NCBI GenBank assembly: GCA_910578755.1
Contig: CAJTSZ010000003.1
Location: 1-55,138 of the forward strand
Source of the DNA: an uncultured Oscillospiraceae bacterium
Lineage (GTDB): Bacteria; Bacillota; Clostridia; Oscillospirales; Ruminococcaceae
Direction: 5' to 3'
DNA length: 55,138 nucleotides
Shown: positions 9,066-16,513 of the stretch, in pieces
Layout: each line of letters starts with the position of its first letter
How positions within the stretch are numbered: the stretch's first letter is position 1
The notes under the pieces: model-generated
Database searches by the model: none
Told to the model about the DNA's origin: nothing
What the model saw: the letters and a program-made list of their open reading frames with translations, nothing else
Made by a program: the position numbers and the translations under genes

Positions 9066-10934
9066 ATGAAAAAGAGAATTCTTGCTGCTCTTCTTTGTGC
9101 ATCCATGTTGCTTACAGCTACAGCTTGTAATGTAAAAACAAAAGACGATGTACAGGGTAGTTCCAGCAACAACAGCAGCAACAGCAGCAACAGCAGCAAC
9201 AACACAACAACTGCTGCCAGCGGCGAAAAGCCAACCATCAAAATCCTGACCTCAAGTTCCAGCGAAACCGACGCCAACGTTATCCGCGACCAGCTGATTA
9301 AAGCAGGCTTTAACGTAGAATTGAACCTGCAGCCAGACTACAGCTCCACAACTGCACAGGAAGCAGCCGGCAACTATGACGTATATATTACCGGCTGGAC
9401 CACCGTTACCGGCAACCCTGACTACGCTGTTAAGAGCTTGTTTAAAACCGGCGGCGACTACAACAAATCCCCTATTGCTGACCCTGAAATTGACGCTTTG
9501 ATTGAAAAAGCTGGTACCGAAACACCAGAACAGTACAAAGAAACCTACAAAGAATTTGAGCTGAAGCTGGTAGAAGAGAACGCTTACCTTGTTCCTTTGT
9601 ACACCAACTACAAAGCCCAGGCTGTTAACACCAGCATTTTGGTACCAGAGAGCGTACACCTTTCCAAATCCCGTTCTTTAAAATGGGAGGATATTGAGTT
9701 TGTGGATTCTGCTAAAAATGCAACCGACCCTCTGCTGATGACACAGACCAATGGTACCCTGACCTCTTTGGATCCAATTAAAGGTAATGACGGTTCCATT
9801 AACATGCTGAACACCAATATGTATGTTCGCCTGGTTAACCTGACCGACGACGACCAGGTTACCTCCGATGACTCTCTTTCCTACAACCATGTTATTGCTG
9901 ACGGCAACAAGGAATACTACTTCATCCTCCGCGACGACATTGGCTTTGCTAAAGTTGAAAACGGCGCTGCTGTAGATTCCGGCGTTCGCGTTGGCGCTGA
10001 AGACGTTGTGTTCGCCTTGAACAGAGCAAAAGACCCTAACTCCGTTCCTGAACACAGAACCTACACACTCCATGAATCCATGGACAATATTGAAATTGTA
10101 ACCGACCTGGCTGCCTTGGACAGTGCAAAAGTTTCCGGTTCCGACCAAACCATTCGCGCTGCTTTGGAAGCTGGCCTGCCTGCCCCAATTAGTGAACTGG
10201 TTGCAGAAAAAACTGCTGCTAATAACGCTTCCGGCAAATACCAGGTAGTAAAAATTACAACAAAAGCACCATTCCCACAGGTTCTCAACTACCTGGCCCA
10301 CCAGTCCGCTGGTATTGTAAGCAAAGAACAAGTTGAAAGCATCAACACCTGGGACGTTGCTTCCTACGACAGAAACACCGATATTGGTTACGGTGACCAA
10401 ACTGTTGTTACAGAAGGTTCCACCTTTGACAACCACCTGATGTGCTCCGGCCCATACATCATGCTGTACAAAAACGACTACGAAGCTGTATTCCAGGCTA
10501 ACCCTGCTTACAGACCAGGCACAGACGCTGCTGCAAGAATTAAAAACGTAACCGTTAAATTCATTAAAGACAGCGACAGCGCCCTTTCTGCTTTGAGAAG
10601 CGGCGAAATTTACGCTCTCTACTCTGTTCCAGAAACCAAATATGAAACAGTGGAAAAAGAAGCAAACCTGAAGCTGACAAAAATCCCTTCCAACGGCGTA
10701 CAGTACATGACCTTCAACCAAAAAGACGGTTCTAAAATGAACAACGTTACCTTGAGAAAAGCTGTACTGGCTGCTATTAACCAGGAAGAAATCTCCGCTG
10801 TATACTCCGGCCAAAAGCTGCCAGCTTACTCCACCCTTGGCCAGCTGGTAGACACCGGCAACAAACTGGTATTCGAGCAGGGTAAATCCCAGCAGCTCAT
10901 TGAGCAGTACCTGGCCGAAACAGCAGGCAAATAA
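9066..10934 (+). CDS. Peptide-binding lipoprotein, circularly permuted SBP family 5
   Basis: This is the extracellular substrate-binding subunit of the first importer. A lipoprotein signal ends LLTATAC with the lipid Cys at 21. A Ser/Asn/Thr-rich linker coded by AAC/AGC triplets follows (about 31-50). The domain order is unusual. Residues 55-214 match the family's C-terminal part (qLkkaGfnVel, then YDVYITGW, then a helix and LVPLYTN). Residues 217-622 match its N-terminal and middle parts (LDPIKG, YYFILRDDIGFA, VGAEDVVFALNRAK, CSGPYIMLYKNDYEA, NVTLRKAVLAAINQEEI). The protein stops just where the family would continue into the segment now placed first. The frame is continuous and AAGGAGG precedes the ATG. 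It is the last gene of the operon, 90 bases after the ATPase. Confidence 0.92.
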   Translation: MKKRILAALLCASMLLTATACNVKTKDDVQGSSSNNSSNSSNSSNNTTTAASGEKPTIKILTSSSSETDANVIRDQLIKAGFNVELNLQPDYSSTTAQEAAGNYDVYITGWTTVTGNPDYAVKSLFKTGGDYNKSPIADPEIDALIEKAGTETPEQYKETYKEFELKLVEENAYLVPLYTNYKAQAVNTSILVPESVHLSKSRSLKWEDIEFVDSAKNATDPLLMTQTNGTLTSLDPIKGNDGSINMLNTNMYVRLVNLTDDDQVTSDDSLSYNHVIADGNKEYYFILRDDIGFAKVENGAAVDSGVRVGAEDVVFALNRAKDPNSVPEHRTYTLHESMDNIEIVTDLAALDSAKVSGSDQTIRAALEAGLPAPISELVAEKTAANNASGKYQVVKITTKAPFPQVLNYLAHQSAGIVSKEQVESINTWDVASYDRNTDIGYGDQTVVTEGSTFDNHLMCSGPYIMLYKNDYEAVFQANPAYRPGTDAAARIKNVTVKFIKDSDSALSALRSGEIYALYSVPETKYETVEKEANLKLTKIPSNGVQYMTFNQKDGSKMNNVTLRKAVLAAINQEEISAVYSGQKLPAYSTLGQLVDTGNKLVFEQGKSQQLIEQYLAETAGK

Positions 10935-10963
10935 CTTGCTCGCTATTAAAATTCCTTTCTAAC

Positions 10964-11001
10964 ACTGCCCCCTGGCAATATTGCCAGGGGGCAGTTGTTT
11001 T
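10964..11001 (+). terminator. Terminator of the first importer operon
   Basis: A perfect 15-bp stem (10964-10978 with 10981-10995) and a T-rich tail lie 29 bases after the lipoprotein stop. Confidence 0.93.
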
Positions 11002-11007
11002 ATGTGG

Positions 11008-11042
11008 AAAAGGGTGTAGGGATCAGCTCCCTACACCCTTTT
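11008..11042. terminator. Bidirectional terminator between converging genes
   Basis: A perfect 15-bp stem (11008-11022 with 11028-11042) is flanked by A on the left and T on the right. It can end transcripts from both the importer operon and the minus-strand hydrolase gene ending at 11049. Confidence 0.88.
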
Positions 11043-11048
11043 TCTAAT

Positions 11049-11927
11049 TTACTTTCTTTTGTCCGGACGAATAAAAGGCTCCTGAACTTCTTGAGAAACA
11101 AGGGCATGGTACTTTTCCGGGCGGCGGTAGGCGTTCCCATGAACCTCCTCCCGGCGGTACTTGCGCAGCTGCTTTAGGTTCAGTTTGGCAAGGTAAATAC
11201 CCGGCTGGGCCCCGGCATCCAAAATGCAGGTATCCCGGGAAGCCTCCTCTTCCGGCAGGTAAGCCACCCCGTCAAACACAGTGGAGTGCCCATTGCAGTC
11301 CGGCTGGCCCTGTGGGTAATTGCAGGTGGCAATGGCCACCATATTTTCATAGGCTCTGCCCCTTAATTGGGAAAGGCGGTTCAACTCCATCGGGCAGGCG
11401 TTGGGTACCAAAACCACCTCCGCCCCTTGCAGCATTAAAAGCCGTGCGCTTTCAGGGAACTCCCTGTCATAGCAAATCATGGCGCCCACTGTAACGCTGC
11501 CCTTGGCGGTATCCAGTTCCGCTGTAAAAAAGCCCTCCCCTGGGGTTAGGCGGCATTCTTCCCCAAAGTCGCAGGTATGGACTTTGGCGTAAGTGAGAAC
11601 CGGCAGTCCGTGGCGGTCAAACAAAACCATGGTATTGCGGGGCAGGGGCTCCCATGCCTCCAAAAAGGTAACAGCAATAGCCATTTCCAATTCCCTGGCC
11701 AGCTCTCCAAAGGACTGCACAAAGGGGCTCTGCGCCCCCTGGGCCAGGCTTTTCAGCAGTGAAATATCCTTGGGAATATGGTAGCCGCTGCTCCACATCT
11801 CCGGAAACAGGGCAATATCCGCCCCCATTTCCTTAGCGCGGCGGCAAGCCTCTATACCCTGCTGCCAGCGCTCCTCTAAAGTGTTTTTTGGCAATAGCTG
11901 CAATAATGCAATATTCAGCATTTCCAT
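11049..11927 (-). CDS. Carbon-nitrogen hydrolase (nitrilase/amidase superfamily)
   Basis: This is a cytoplasmic amidase-type enzyme of 292 residues. The Glu-Lys-Cys triad is visible: E43 in LFPEMWSSGY, K115 in YAKVHTC and C152 in MICYDREFPE. The family cleaves C-N bonds of amides, omega-amides, carbamoyl compounds or N-acyl amino acids; the exact substrate cannot be read from sequence. The ATG at 11927 was chosen because AGGGGG lies just upstream. The longer frame to 12017 only overlaps the preceding gene in another frame. It follows the small membrane-protein gene by 4 bases and is probably co-transcribed with it. Confidence 0.9.
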   Translation of the reverse strand: MEMLNIALLQLLPKNTLEERWQQGIEACRRAKEMGADIALFPEMWSSGYHIPKDISLLKSLAQGAQSPFVQSFGELARELEMAIAVTFLEAWEPLPRNTMVLFDRHGLPVLTYAKVHTCDFGEECRLTPGEGFFTAELDTAKGSVTVGAMICYDREFPESARLLMLQGAEVVLVPNACPMELNRLSQLRGRAYENMVAIATCNYPQGQPDCNGHSTVFDGVAYLPEEEASRDTCILDAGAQPGIYLAKLNLKQLRKYRREEVHGNAYRRPEKYHALVSQEVQEPFIRPDKRK

Positions 11928-11931
11928 CTGT

Positions 11932-12351
11932 TTACCCCCTGCTGCCCTCTGTGTTGTTCCACACCAATTCCCTGTCTGCCGTGTCCACCCCTTGGAGCCA
12001 AATTTTATCAATACCATCTACTGGCACCTTTGTTACAACCTGCACCTCTCCCTTTTTGTGGAAAGGGGAAACCAGGGAAACCCGCGGTTTTATAATCAAG
12101 CTTTCCCCTTCCACAGTTTGGTTTACCATGGTAAATGCTACGCCGCTGCCCTCCAGCGAAAGGGAAAATACCATTTTGCCGTCCTCTCTGGTTTCGGTAT
12201 AGGCCATGTGCATATAGGCGGTTTCAGCGGTAACGCCCACTGCCAAATACCCCACCACGGGGGAAATAGCCATAGCAATACACACCAGCGCCACTATCCA
12301 TCTGTTTTTTACCATACGCTCACCGCCAAGGAGTTTAATTTGCTTGATCAT
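11932..12351 (-). CDS. Small membrane-anchored protein of unknown function
   Basis: The gene encodes 139 residues with one hydrophobic helix near the N-terminus (about 18-40, WIVALVCIAMAISPVVGYLA), followed by a soluble beta-rich part of about 95 residues that should face outside the cell. The family is not recognised. The ATG at 12351 has GGAGGT 5 bases upstream; an internal ATG (MVKNRW, residue 13) has a weaker site. It is the first gene of a two-gene minus-strand unit with the carbon-nitrogen hydrolase. Confidence 0.75.
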   Translation of the reverse strand: MIKQIKLLGGERMVKNRWIVALVCIAMAISPVVGYLAVGVTAETAYMHMAYTETREDGKMVFSLSLEGSGVAFTMVNQTVEGESLIIKPRVSLVSPFHKKGEVQVVTKVPVDGIDKIWLQGVDTADRELVWNNTEGSRG

Positions 12352-12453
12352 TATGCACCTCCAAATTACTAATAGTATTATAATATAAACTTATTACATA
12401 TCTGCTATTTGCAATAGCAATAGTATACCCTACAATAAAAAGAAAAGCAACAT

Positions 12454-12640
12454 ACTCCCCACGCCGGGGAGTGTCACGCCCTTCAGCAAGGGCTGCAAGT
12501 TTGTTTTGCGAACTTGCGAAAACTTTCTTTTGGGGCTTTCAGCCCAAAAAGGGGCCCGCCCGCTGGTAAAGCCCCACGCTTCCAAAAAGAAAAACCTGCT
12601 GCTGTAAGGTTTAGGCCTAGGTGTAGGGGTTGAGTGCCCT
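12454..12640. repeat. Dispersed modular palindromic repeat, copy 2
   Basis: The gap between divergent genes (12352-12774) has no gene. It contains ACTCCCC/GGGGAGT (12454-12460 with 12466-12472), GCAAGTT/AACTTGC (12495-12501 with 12511-12517) and a GGGGCTTTCAGCCC module near 12531-12545. Matching modules occur at 28791-28811, 31099-31112, 54998-55012 and near 47558-47580. Confidence 0.7.
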
Positions 12641-12774
12641 TCATAGGGTTTAAGCTGTCCTACAAAGGAAGAACAAAACGAAAAAAGTTCCCTCGCTTTT
12701 TACTAAAAAGACTTTTTTATACTTGTGAAAAGTGCTATACTATAACAAAGCCCAAGAAAGGGAGTGTGGGGTCT

Positions 12775-13458
12775 GTGAATAAAAAATGTTATATTTTTAT
12801 TGCTGCCCTGGCCTTAGGCCTGTTATGTTCCAGCTGCGGCAAGGCCTCCCCCCTTTGTGAGCCTGCAAAAGCGGTGGCTCCGGCCCCCTTGGAAAAAATA
12901 GAAAAATTGGACCCCCCTGCACCAACGCCCGCCGCCAGCCCGGAGGAAACAAAAAGCGCTGTTTCCGGGGATAATTTTTTGACGGACATTGAAAACCAGG
13001 TGATGGATTTAATCAATGCTGAACGCCGTTCCCTGGGGCTTCAGGAGTTGGAATACGACCCTGCCCTGCAAAATGCCGCCCGCATCCGCAGCAAAGAGCT
13101 ATGCCAAAGCGAGGAAATGCAAACGAAAAAGCTTTCCCACATCAGGCCAGACGGTTCCCCCTGGCACACCGTGCTGACCAAGGACATCCCCATTCCTAAC
13201 ATGAAGGCTGCGGGGGAAATTCTTGCCCGGGAACGCACCACCAACGGCAACGGCGCTGATCAGGACCCTATTCCCGCTAAGGACTGGTTTTTGCTTTGGA
13301 AATCCAGCAAATCCCACTATGACAACATTACCTGGCCCGAAGCCCAAAAAATTGGCGTAGGCGTTTACTACGAGGTGCGGGACGGGGAATATTACACAAA
13401 CGCTACTGTTTTATTTGGCATTTATGCCTCCCCCCCTGCCCAAAGCACCGGCCAATAA
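12775..13458 (+). CDS. CAP/SCP-domain lipoprotein (YkwD-like)
   Basis: This 227-residue exported protein has a hydrophobic signal and probable lipid-attachment Cys at 21 (LLCSSC, a non-ideal lipobox). A Pro/Ala-rich linker and a CAP domain follow (about residues 75-220). Visible CAP features are the helix VMDLINAERRSLGL, the His in LSHIRPDG, the Glu in AAGEILA and the C-terminal IGVGVYYEV. Bacterial CAP proteins are extracytoplasmic and their activities are mostly unknown; some are spore- or wall-associated. The GTG at 12775 was chosen: GGGAG/GGGGT lies just upstream and it gives a clean signal peptide, while the frame upstream to 12634 is repeat-derived. Confidence 0.85.
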   Translation: MNKKCYIFIAALALGLLCSSCGKASPLCEPAKAVAPAPLEKIEKLDPPAPTPAASPEETKSAVSGDNFLTDIENQVMDLINAERRSLGLQELEYDPALQNAARIRSKELCQSEEMQTKKLSHIRPDGSPWHTVLTKDIPIPNMKAAGEILARERTTNGNGADQDPIPAKDWFLLWKSSKSHYDNITWPEAQKIGVGVYYEVRDGEYYTNATVLFGIYASPPAQSTGQ

Positions 13459-13464
13459 TCGTGA

Positions 13465-13511
13465 AAAACCCCAGCAGAACCTTGGTGACTTCAAGGTTCT
13501 GCTGGGGTTTT
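13465..13511. terminator. Bidirectional terminator between CAP gene and spoIIID
   Basis: A perfect 20-bp stem (13465-13484 with 13492-13511), with A at its left foot and T at its right foot, lies between two converging genes. Confidence 0.92.
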
Positions 13512-13539
13512 GTTCGGTATTTCAGCCAACGCTGGGGGT

Positions 13540-13803
13540 TTATTGCTCCTGCTGGCGCAGCATAGTATATTTATTTTTGGTGGCCTGCCCGCCACGGATA
13601 TGCCGTTCCTGTTTATTTTGCTCCAGCACATGGCGCACTTCCTCCTGCAGGGCTGCGTTTACCTGCTGTAAACGCTTGGTAACATCCTTATGTACCGTAC
13701 TTTTGCTAATATGAAACACTTTGGCAGTTTGCCGCACAGTAGCGTTATTTTCTATAATATAGCGCCCCAGGGTTACTGCCCGTTCTTCGGGTAAGCCCTT
13801 CAA
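13540..13803 (-). CDS. spoIIID: Sporulation transcriptional regulator SpoIIID
   Basis: This small DNA-binding protein acts in the mother cell after engulfment, switching genes between the sigma-E and sigma-K programmes. The sequence keeps the family pattern: EERAVTLGRYIIENNATVRQTAK, the helix-turn-helix FHISKSTVHKDVTKRLQ, and the basic tail AERHIRGG-like QERHIRGGQATKNKY. Length is 87 residues. The TTG at 13803 was chosen because GGGGAGGGG lies 7 bases upstream and it aligns with the usual LKGYIEER-like start. CATATAGAT (13838-13846, minus strand) could be a sigma-E -10 element, though no clear -35 is seen. It is direct evidence for a spore former. Confidence 0.95.
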   Translation of the reverse strand: MKGLPEERAVTLGRYIIENNATVRQTAKVFHISKSTVHKDVTKRLQQVNAALQEEVRHVLEQNKQERHIRGGQATKNKYTMLRQQEQ

Positions 13804-13954
13804 AGCCCAACCCCTCCCCACTTTTTATTCTTACATTATCTATATGCAATAGGAAAAGATGGTTATTACTTTAGGGAGAGATATTACAAAGTTCAACAAA
13901 CAGCAAAAATATGTATGAAATTACAAGAACGAAAGGCCGCTTCCCTATCTGTAC

Positions 13955-14010
13955 AAAATCCTCCATAAATTGCTGGCTGTAAAGCAGGCAACAGTTTCTG
14001 GGGGATTTTT
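13955..14010 (+). terminator. Isolated terminator-like hairpin in the gap before the second importer
   Basis: AAAATCCTCCA (13955-13965) pairs with TGGGGGATTTT (13999-14009) and is followed by T; an inner TTGC...GCAA stem continues it. No plus-strand gene ends nearby (the CAP gene already has a terminator). It may therefore end an unannotated small RNA starting after about 13850, or attenuate a long leader. The rest of 13804-14325 is AT-rich without a gene. Confidence 0.45.
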
Positions 14011-14325
14011 ATCCTATTGAGCACAAGTGGTTTCTCGCTCTATTTTCAAATTTATAAAAATATTTATATATAAGCAGTAAATTGATATAAATTATCACAT
14101 TTTTATTGATATAACAACAAAAACAGGAGCAAATTTATTTTCAAAAACGTTTTTTAAGCTAAAGCCATATGTCGAAATTGCACAAATTGTAAACTGTTAA
14201 CAATTTTTATGTCCTTATTATAGCTACAAAATAATGATTTAATGCCATAATTTCCTTGTTGTGTGGACTATTTTGTCAACCCCAAAATTGCAAAAGGCAA
14301 TTTGCACAAAAAATCAGTTAGATAG

Positions 14326-14354
14326 TAGACTAAAATTCAATAAAATGATATAAT
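14326..14354 (+). promoter_or_regulatory. Sigma-A promoter of the second importer operon
   Basis: TAGACT (14326-14331), a 17-bp spacer and a perfect TATAAT (14349-14354) predict a start near 14361. TAGACTA (14326-14332) and TAGTCTA (14360-14366) form an inverted repeat bracketing the -10, a possible operator. A cre-like AAAAACGTTTTT lies further upstream at 14143-14154 (weak). Confidence 0.7.
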
Positions 14355-14367
14355 TCCCATAGTCTAA

Positions 14368-14419
14368 AAAACCTATTTAGGGATGAAAAACCTATTTAGG
14401 ATTTTAAAGCCTTTTTAGG
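14368..14419 (+). repeat. Three 19-bp-spaced direct repeats in the importer leader
   Basis: AAAACCTATTTAGG occurs at 14368-14381 and 14387-14400, and the variant AAAGCCTTTTTAGG at 14406-14419, with an exact 19-bp period. They lie between the predicted transcription start and the ribosome-binding site of the lipoprotein gene, so they could be tandem operator half-sites or an RNA element. Confidence 0.8.
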
Positions 14420-14439
14420 AAATAAGGAGGAGGAAAACA

Positions 14440-16395
14440 ATGAAAAAAAGAATGTTAGCACTTTTGCTGGCTGGAATTATGGTACTTTCTGCAACTGCCT
14501 GCGGCAACAGCGGCGTATCCAGCAAGGATCCAGGTACCGCAAACCCAAGCACACCTGACCAGGGCCAGCAAGAAGAAACCACAAAAACAGAAGCTCAAGT
14601 AGGTATTGAGGTATTCCCAGAGGACCAGGGCCCACCCCCGGCAGACGCCCCAGTAGGAGGCCAGGTAGTAATTGGTATCAGCCCTGGCAGCTTGTCCCCG
14701 GATATGATGTCCGGCTGGTCAAACGGCGCAACCAACTCCGGCTTCCTGGATCTGATGTCTGGCTACTCCCTTGCCACATACGACAGGAATAACGTGTATA
14801 TGCTGGACCCCGTTGTAGTAAAAGACCACGAAATTATTAAAAATGAGGACGGCAGCAAAACATACCGCTTTGTAATTAACGAAAATCTGAAGTGGAGCGA
14901 CGGCACCCCCATTACCGCAAAGGACTACGTATTTAACCTGCTGCTATGCTCTTCCCCAGAGTATGTTGCCTGCGAAGCCGATGCCATGACCGGCTGGGCC
15001 CTAGTAGGCTTTGAGGAACACAACACAGGCGCAGCAAAAGAGTTTGCCGGCGTCCGCCTCCTTGGGGATTATGAATTCTCCTTAACCATTAAAGCCTCCG
15101 AGCTGCCCAACTACTTTGAGCTTGCAAACGTAGGCTATGGCCCAATGCCACTACATGCCATTGCCCCAGGTGCAGATGTTAAGGACGACGGCAACGGCGC
15201 TTACATGACAGAAGAATTTACAGAGGACTTAATTAGAAAAACCCTGCTGGACCCGGAAACCGGCTTCCGTTATAAAAACCCTGTTGTATCCGGCCCATAC
15301 AAGCTGAAAAGTATCGATTTAACAACCGAAACCGTTACACTGGAAATTAACGAGGAATACATTGGCACATACGACGGCACAAAGCCTCACATTCAAACCG
15401 TTATTTCCAAACCGGTAGCTACCGAAACCATGCGCGATGAATTTGAAAAAGGCAACATCGACTTCTACAGCGCAGGCTCTGGTGAAAAAATTGACGCAGC
15501 CTTAACAAAAGTAGAATCCGGCGAAATGAAAGCCAACTACGGCATTGTGCCTGGAACAAGAATCACCGAAATCCGTTTCCAGTGCGACTTTGGCCCAACC
15601 CAGTTTGAAGAAGTTAGACGCGCCGTTGCCTATATTACAGACCGCGACGAGCTCAGCAAACAGCTTACCGGCGGCTACGGCAAAACCATCGACTGCTACG
15701 CAACAGAAGCTAGCTCAAACTACCTTGCAATTAAGGACCAGCTGGAACCACAGCTCATCCACTATTCCTACGACATTGAAAAAGCAAAACAGGAACTGAT
15801 TAACGGCGGTTGGACCTTAAACGAAAACGGCCAGGAATTCCAGGAAGGCGTGGACAAATACCGCTACAAAATGGTTGACGGAGAACTGATGAAGCTGAAA
15901 ATTGAAGTGGCCTGCGGCGAGGACGAATACTCCAAGCTGTACAATACAGTTATTCCACCGGAAGCAGAAAAAATTGGTATGGAATGGAAATATACAACCA
16001 TGGATTTCGCCCTTCAGCTCAACCACATGAACCGTGACGGCGTTGACCTTACATACCATGTATACTTCTGTAGCGTGGGTATGCCGGAAATCCTGTTCTT
16101 CTGGTACATTTTCGATGATAACCCCGAAACCGTTGCATTGTGGAACCCTTACTACATTTCTGACCCTGAATTAAAAGCAATTGCGAAAGAAATGCAGAAA
16201 ATTGAACCAGAGAATACAGATGCATTTAGAGAAAAATACGGAGAATTCCAAAAACTGTTTAACAAGAAGCTCCCAGGTCTTCCAATGGAATTTGGTGTAT
16301 CCTACTCATTCTTCAATCCAAAATTAAAGAACTGCGTTCCAAGAGCGTATGCTGGTTGGAGTGATTTAGTTTTAGATTCCTACATAGAAGAATAG
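14440..16395 (+). CDS. Peptide-binding lipoprotein (SBP family 5) of the second importer
   Basis: This is the extracellular substrate-binding subunit, 651 residues. The lipoprotein signal ends VLSATAC with the lipid Cys at 21, followed by a Pro/Gln/Thr-rich linker. Domain order is normal here. Early blocks are YRFVINENLKWSDGTPITAKDYVF and VSGPYKLKSIDL. Then come EEVRRAVAYITDRDELSKQL and the segment YDIEKAKQELINGGW. The tail carries FQKLFNKKLPGLPMEFG. It has a long insert with many acidic residues and is longer than typical DppA (about 535). AAGGAGGAGG precedes the ATG. It is the first gene of a six-gene operon and the expected substrate-specificity determinant. Confidence 0.94.
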   Translation: MKKRMLALLLAGIMVLSATACGNSGVSSKDPGTANPSTPDQGQQEETTKTEAQVGIEVFPEDQGPPPADAPVGGQVVIGISPGSLSPDMMSGWSNGATNSGFLDLMSGYSLATYDRNNVYMLDPVVVKDHEIIKNEDGSKTYRFVINENLKWSDGTPITAKDYVFNLLLCSSPEYVACEADAMTGWALVGFEEHNTGAAKEFAGVRLLGDYEFSLTIKASELPNYFELANVGYGPMPLHAIAPGADVKDDGNGAYMTEEFTEDLIRKTLLDPETGFRYKNPVVSGPYKLKSIDLTTETVTLEINEEYIGTYDGTKPHIQTVISKPVATETMRDEFEKGNIDFYSAGSGEKIDAALTKVESGEMKANYGIVPGTRITEIRFQCDFGPTQFEEVRRAVAYITDRDELSKQLTGGYGKTIDCYATEASSNYLAIKDQLEPQLIHYSYDIEKAKQELINGGWTLNENGQEFQEGVDKYRYKMVDGELMKLKIEVACGEDEYSKLYNTVIPPEAEKIGMEWKYTTMDFALQLNHMNRDGVDLTYHVYFCSVGMPEILFFWYIFDDNPETVALWNPYYISDPELKAIAKEMQKIEPENTDAFREKYGEFQKLFNKKLPGLPMEFGVSYSFFNPKLKNCVPRAYAGWSDLVLDSYIEE

Positions 16396-16411
16396 CATCA
16401 AAATAATTGAC

Positions 16412-16456
16412 GGGAAGGCAGAGTGGGCAACCGCTTCTGGCTTCCCCTCATTTTTA
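16412..16456 (+). terminator. Intra-operon hairpin, probable attenuator after the binding protein
   Basis: GGGAAGGCAGAG (16412-16423) pairs imperfectly with CTTCTGGCTTCCC (16434-16446) and is followed by TCATTTTTAT. It lies between the lipoprotein and permease genes, where partial termination would give excess binding protein over membrane subunits, as is common in ABC operons (inference). Confidence 0.55.
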
Positions 16457-16513
16457 TAGCCAAACTTTACAGGCAAAAAGTGTTTACAAAAAAGAAGGAG
16501 CGATGTCTGGATT

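Noticed and set aside
9678..10814. Minus-strand open frame of 378 codons
   Set aside because: It is antisense to the binding lipoprotein; Phe/Val/Cys-rich shadow frame with no recognisable motif.
9066..10934. Permuted lipoprotein explained as a chimera from misassembly or frameshift
   Set aside because: One continuous frame, one signal peptide, breaks at a natural loop, each family segment present once, and normal flanking operon genes argue for a real permutation.
14368..14419. CRISPR-like array
   Set aside because: Only three short units with 5-bp spacers; no cas genes.
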